From Triops longicaudatus (taxonomy: Eukaryota > Arthropoda > Branchiopoda > Notostraca > Triopsidae): a DNA stretch of 64,000 nucleotides. Shown here in pieces: positions 62,401 to 64,000 of this stretch. Each line of letters opens with the position of its first letter. Within the stretch, counting starts at the first letter, position 1. The stretch is from assembly GCA_022885665.1 (NCBI GenBank), contig JAGQDJ010000045.1, forward strand, positions 434,001 to 498,000, read 5' to 3'. The notes beneath the pieces were generated by a model. That model was not told where the DNA came from and made no database searches. It worked only from the letters and a program-made list of their open reading frames with translations. The position numbers were made by a program, and so were the translations under genes.

Positions 62401-63778
62401 TGTTCATGGAGGGTTATTATGAGATGACAATGTATCCCAGTAGGGGTGAAAAACAACAGTAAAGACTCCTGACATGAAAAATTTCTCTATCAACTCAACT
62501 TTCCACTCAAATGAATTTTTGAGTCATATTTAATAACTGACGAACGACCGATAATTTCTTAAGAATATTACTCGTCTAACATGATATGGCTTTATTGAAA
62601 TGATTTGTCCAAAGCGAAAAACAGCTATTGGAAGACGAAATAAAATGAGTTGTCACCAGAAGGAATTTCTTGGTCAAACAGCAAGCATACCTCAGAGAGT
62701 TTTCAAGTTTACACGGAAAAGACTTTCTCGTACGTGTGACTACGAGGAGTTGGTGTGTACGATGCTATACTTCCGGTCATTTCCTGGATGGGGAAAAGGA
62801 ATTCGTCATTCTGTACCACATATCACTTTTTATTTTTTGTGTATTGTCTTCTGGCAAGAAGAAATGCTTCTTCTTAGGTTTTGAATTTACACATTATTTT
62901 AGTGCTGGTTCTCAATTCCAACACCTGCACTTTTTGCATTCTGTTCCTTGCTAAAACACCTTGTATGATATAATAAATGATTTTTATACCAATGCCAGCT
63001 GTGAATGAAACTACGCTGTTTACTGCTTGTACGTGAGTAATACACATACTTTCCCTGAAAGTTTGCGAGAAAGCCAGGTACTGGGTTCCGTGTTCTTCGT
63101 CTCTTCGGAGAAATGTACTTCCTACTCAATACTCGCTAGCTTCCGGTGCATAAGCAAAGGGGCAATTATTTTTCGTACGTATTTTTTTAATTATTCAATT
63201 CTATAAACTGTATTTTCCTCGTTCGTTTTTAATAAAGCAAATTTTGTTTTTGTTTTTTATCCATTGTAAAATGTTCAAGGATTCAAATATTTTCTACAGG
63301 CCGGCTTTTACTTTCGATGCTCTTCGAGAACGCTTTTCTATTGGCTCAGAGGGATGACCTGAACAAAACTTTTGTGTCGCATGAACGTATTTTTTATGTA
63401 ATATTAAAATTATTTAAACAGGTTTTTCGAAAGTTTATTAGCAAAATTGTTATAATTTTTTATTTGTGTTAAACATACTGCATTTCCAAGCCCAAAGTCA
63501 CAAAAATAACAAACAAGTTTTTACGTATTTTAATTCGCATTCAAAAGTCGTTTACACTGTAATTCTCAATATAATTAGACACACATTAGCTTAAAGCAAA
63601 AGTATTATCTTTTCATAAAGTGGCCGTGTTAATCAATGAAATAAATAACGAATGCAGAAAGGTAAATGCAATAAAATGCTAAATACTAGTCAAATCGTCT
63701 GAGAGGACTTTGGCACACAGCTAATGCATTGTTTCGTAATAAGTTTGATTACTTCGAAATATTTTTCTTTTTTGACAG

Positions 63779-63832
63779 TTGATCTGAGCGGTGAGAACGA
63801 GTCGACTTGGTGTAGAGCCTTGGCTAGACTTG
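63779..63832 (+). CDS. Possible internal exon of a gene continuing past the window
   Basis: TTTTTTGACAG ends at 63778 and G|GTAAGG follows at 63833, enclosing 54 bases with an open frame (two bases, 17 codons, one base) reading DLSGENESTWCRALARL. Strong borders and even codon use suggest a real exon. It is too short to assign to a family, and no partner exon is seen. Confidence 0.35.
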
Positions 63833-64000
63833 GTAAGGTGAACGGCCTCCTGTAATTGTTAGTCTACTACACGATGATAGGGAAAGTATTTGAAAACTTA
63901 TAGTTTCAATATTTCACGTGTAGATTTTTAAAAATAAATTGTCTCAACGTCAATAGTTACTGCGAAATTAGCTTTTTTAATATCTAAGTTTTTAAACGCA
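63833..64000. other. Window end
   Basis: No coding signal. It may be an intron if the preceding exon is real. Confidence 0.3.

Larger units (their letters stand above)
50147..63778. other. Thirteen-kilobase stretch without a supported gene
   Basis: Open frames up to 128 codons occur (for example the minus-strand frame at 58797-59183), but none has a recognised domain, codon bias or matching splice partners. The region holds CCGTAGCCAGG-family copies, a possible tRNA-derived SINE, a GAA-rich microsatellite and a hairpin, listed separately. An intron of a gene continuing past 63779 could cover part of it. Confidence 0.45.

Noticed and set aside
1..64000. CRISPR arrays, operons, rRNA or intact tRNA genes
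   Set aside because: The window is eukaryotic with spliced genes; no regular spaced repeats, rRNA blocks or full tRNA folds were seen.

Overview
This is a eukaryotic nuclear window, AT-rich, with short GT-AG introns and animal genes. An arthropod is the best guess. The reasons are the pairing of TATA boxes with TCAGT-type initiators at the arthropod spacing, an insect-type secreted dsRNase, a run of CYP4-clan P450 genes, and a two-domain Kazal inhibitor. The species cannot be named from the sequence. I assembled gene models by hand from conserved protein motifs, splice signals and intron phase, and every join listed keeps the reading frame.

Layout. 340-2587 (+): the 3' part of CCDC174, cut off by the window start. 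2756-4892 (-): a six-exon gene for an unfamiliar secreted Gly/His-rich protein, tail to tail with CCDC174. 7126-7657 (+): a small secreted two-domain Kazal inhibitor. 8990-9625 (+): two GC-richer open stretches of unknown nature. 10799-12189 (-): a secreted DNA/RNA non-specific endonuclease of the dsRNase type. 14579-19242, 32609-35586 and 41418-44272 (+): three complete CYP4-like P450 genes (about 509, 514 and 519 aa). Between the first two lie about 13 kb of mostly non-coding DNA holding a decayed acyltransferase-3/NRF-6-like copy, a dead copy of two P450 exons and several DNA-transposon remnants. 44634-48211 (+): homogentisate 1,2-dioxygenase (440 aa), converging on PIGU (48377-50146, -, 436 aa). 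From 50147 to about 63778 I see no convincing gene, only repeats. A short possible exon lies at 63779-63832.

The genes do not form one pathway. CYP4 enzymes are membrane monooxygenases, HGD is in tyrosine breakdown, PIGU belongs to the ER GPI-transamidase, the dsRNase and Kazal protein are secreted, and CCDC174 is nuclear. The notable themes are local P450 duplication with divergence (including loss of the I-helix Glu in two of three copies), an abundant short inverted-repeat family (about ten copies, two inside introns), and pogo/Tigger-like and hAT-like remnants. I found no clearly new multi-gene system. The least familiar item is the secreted protein at 2756-4892.
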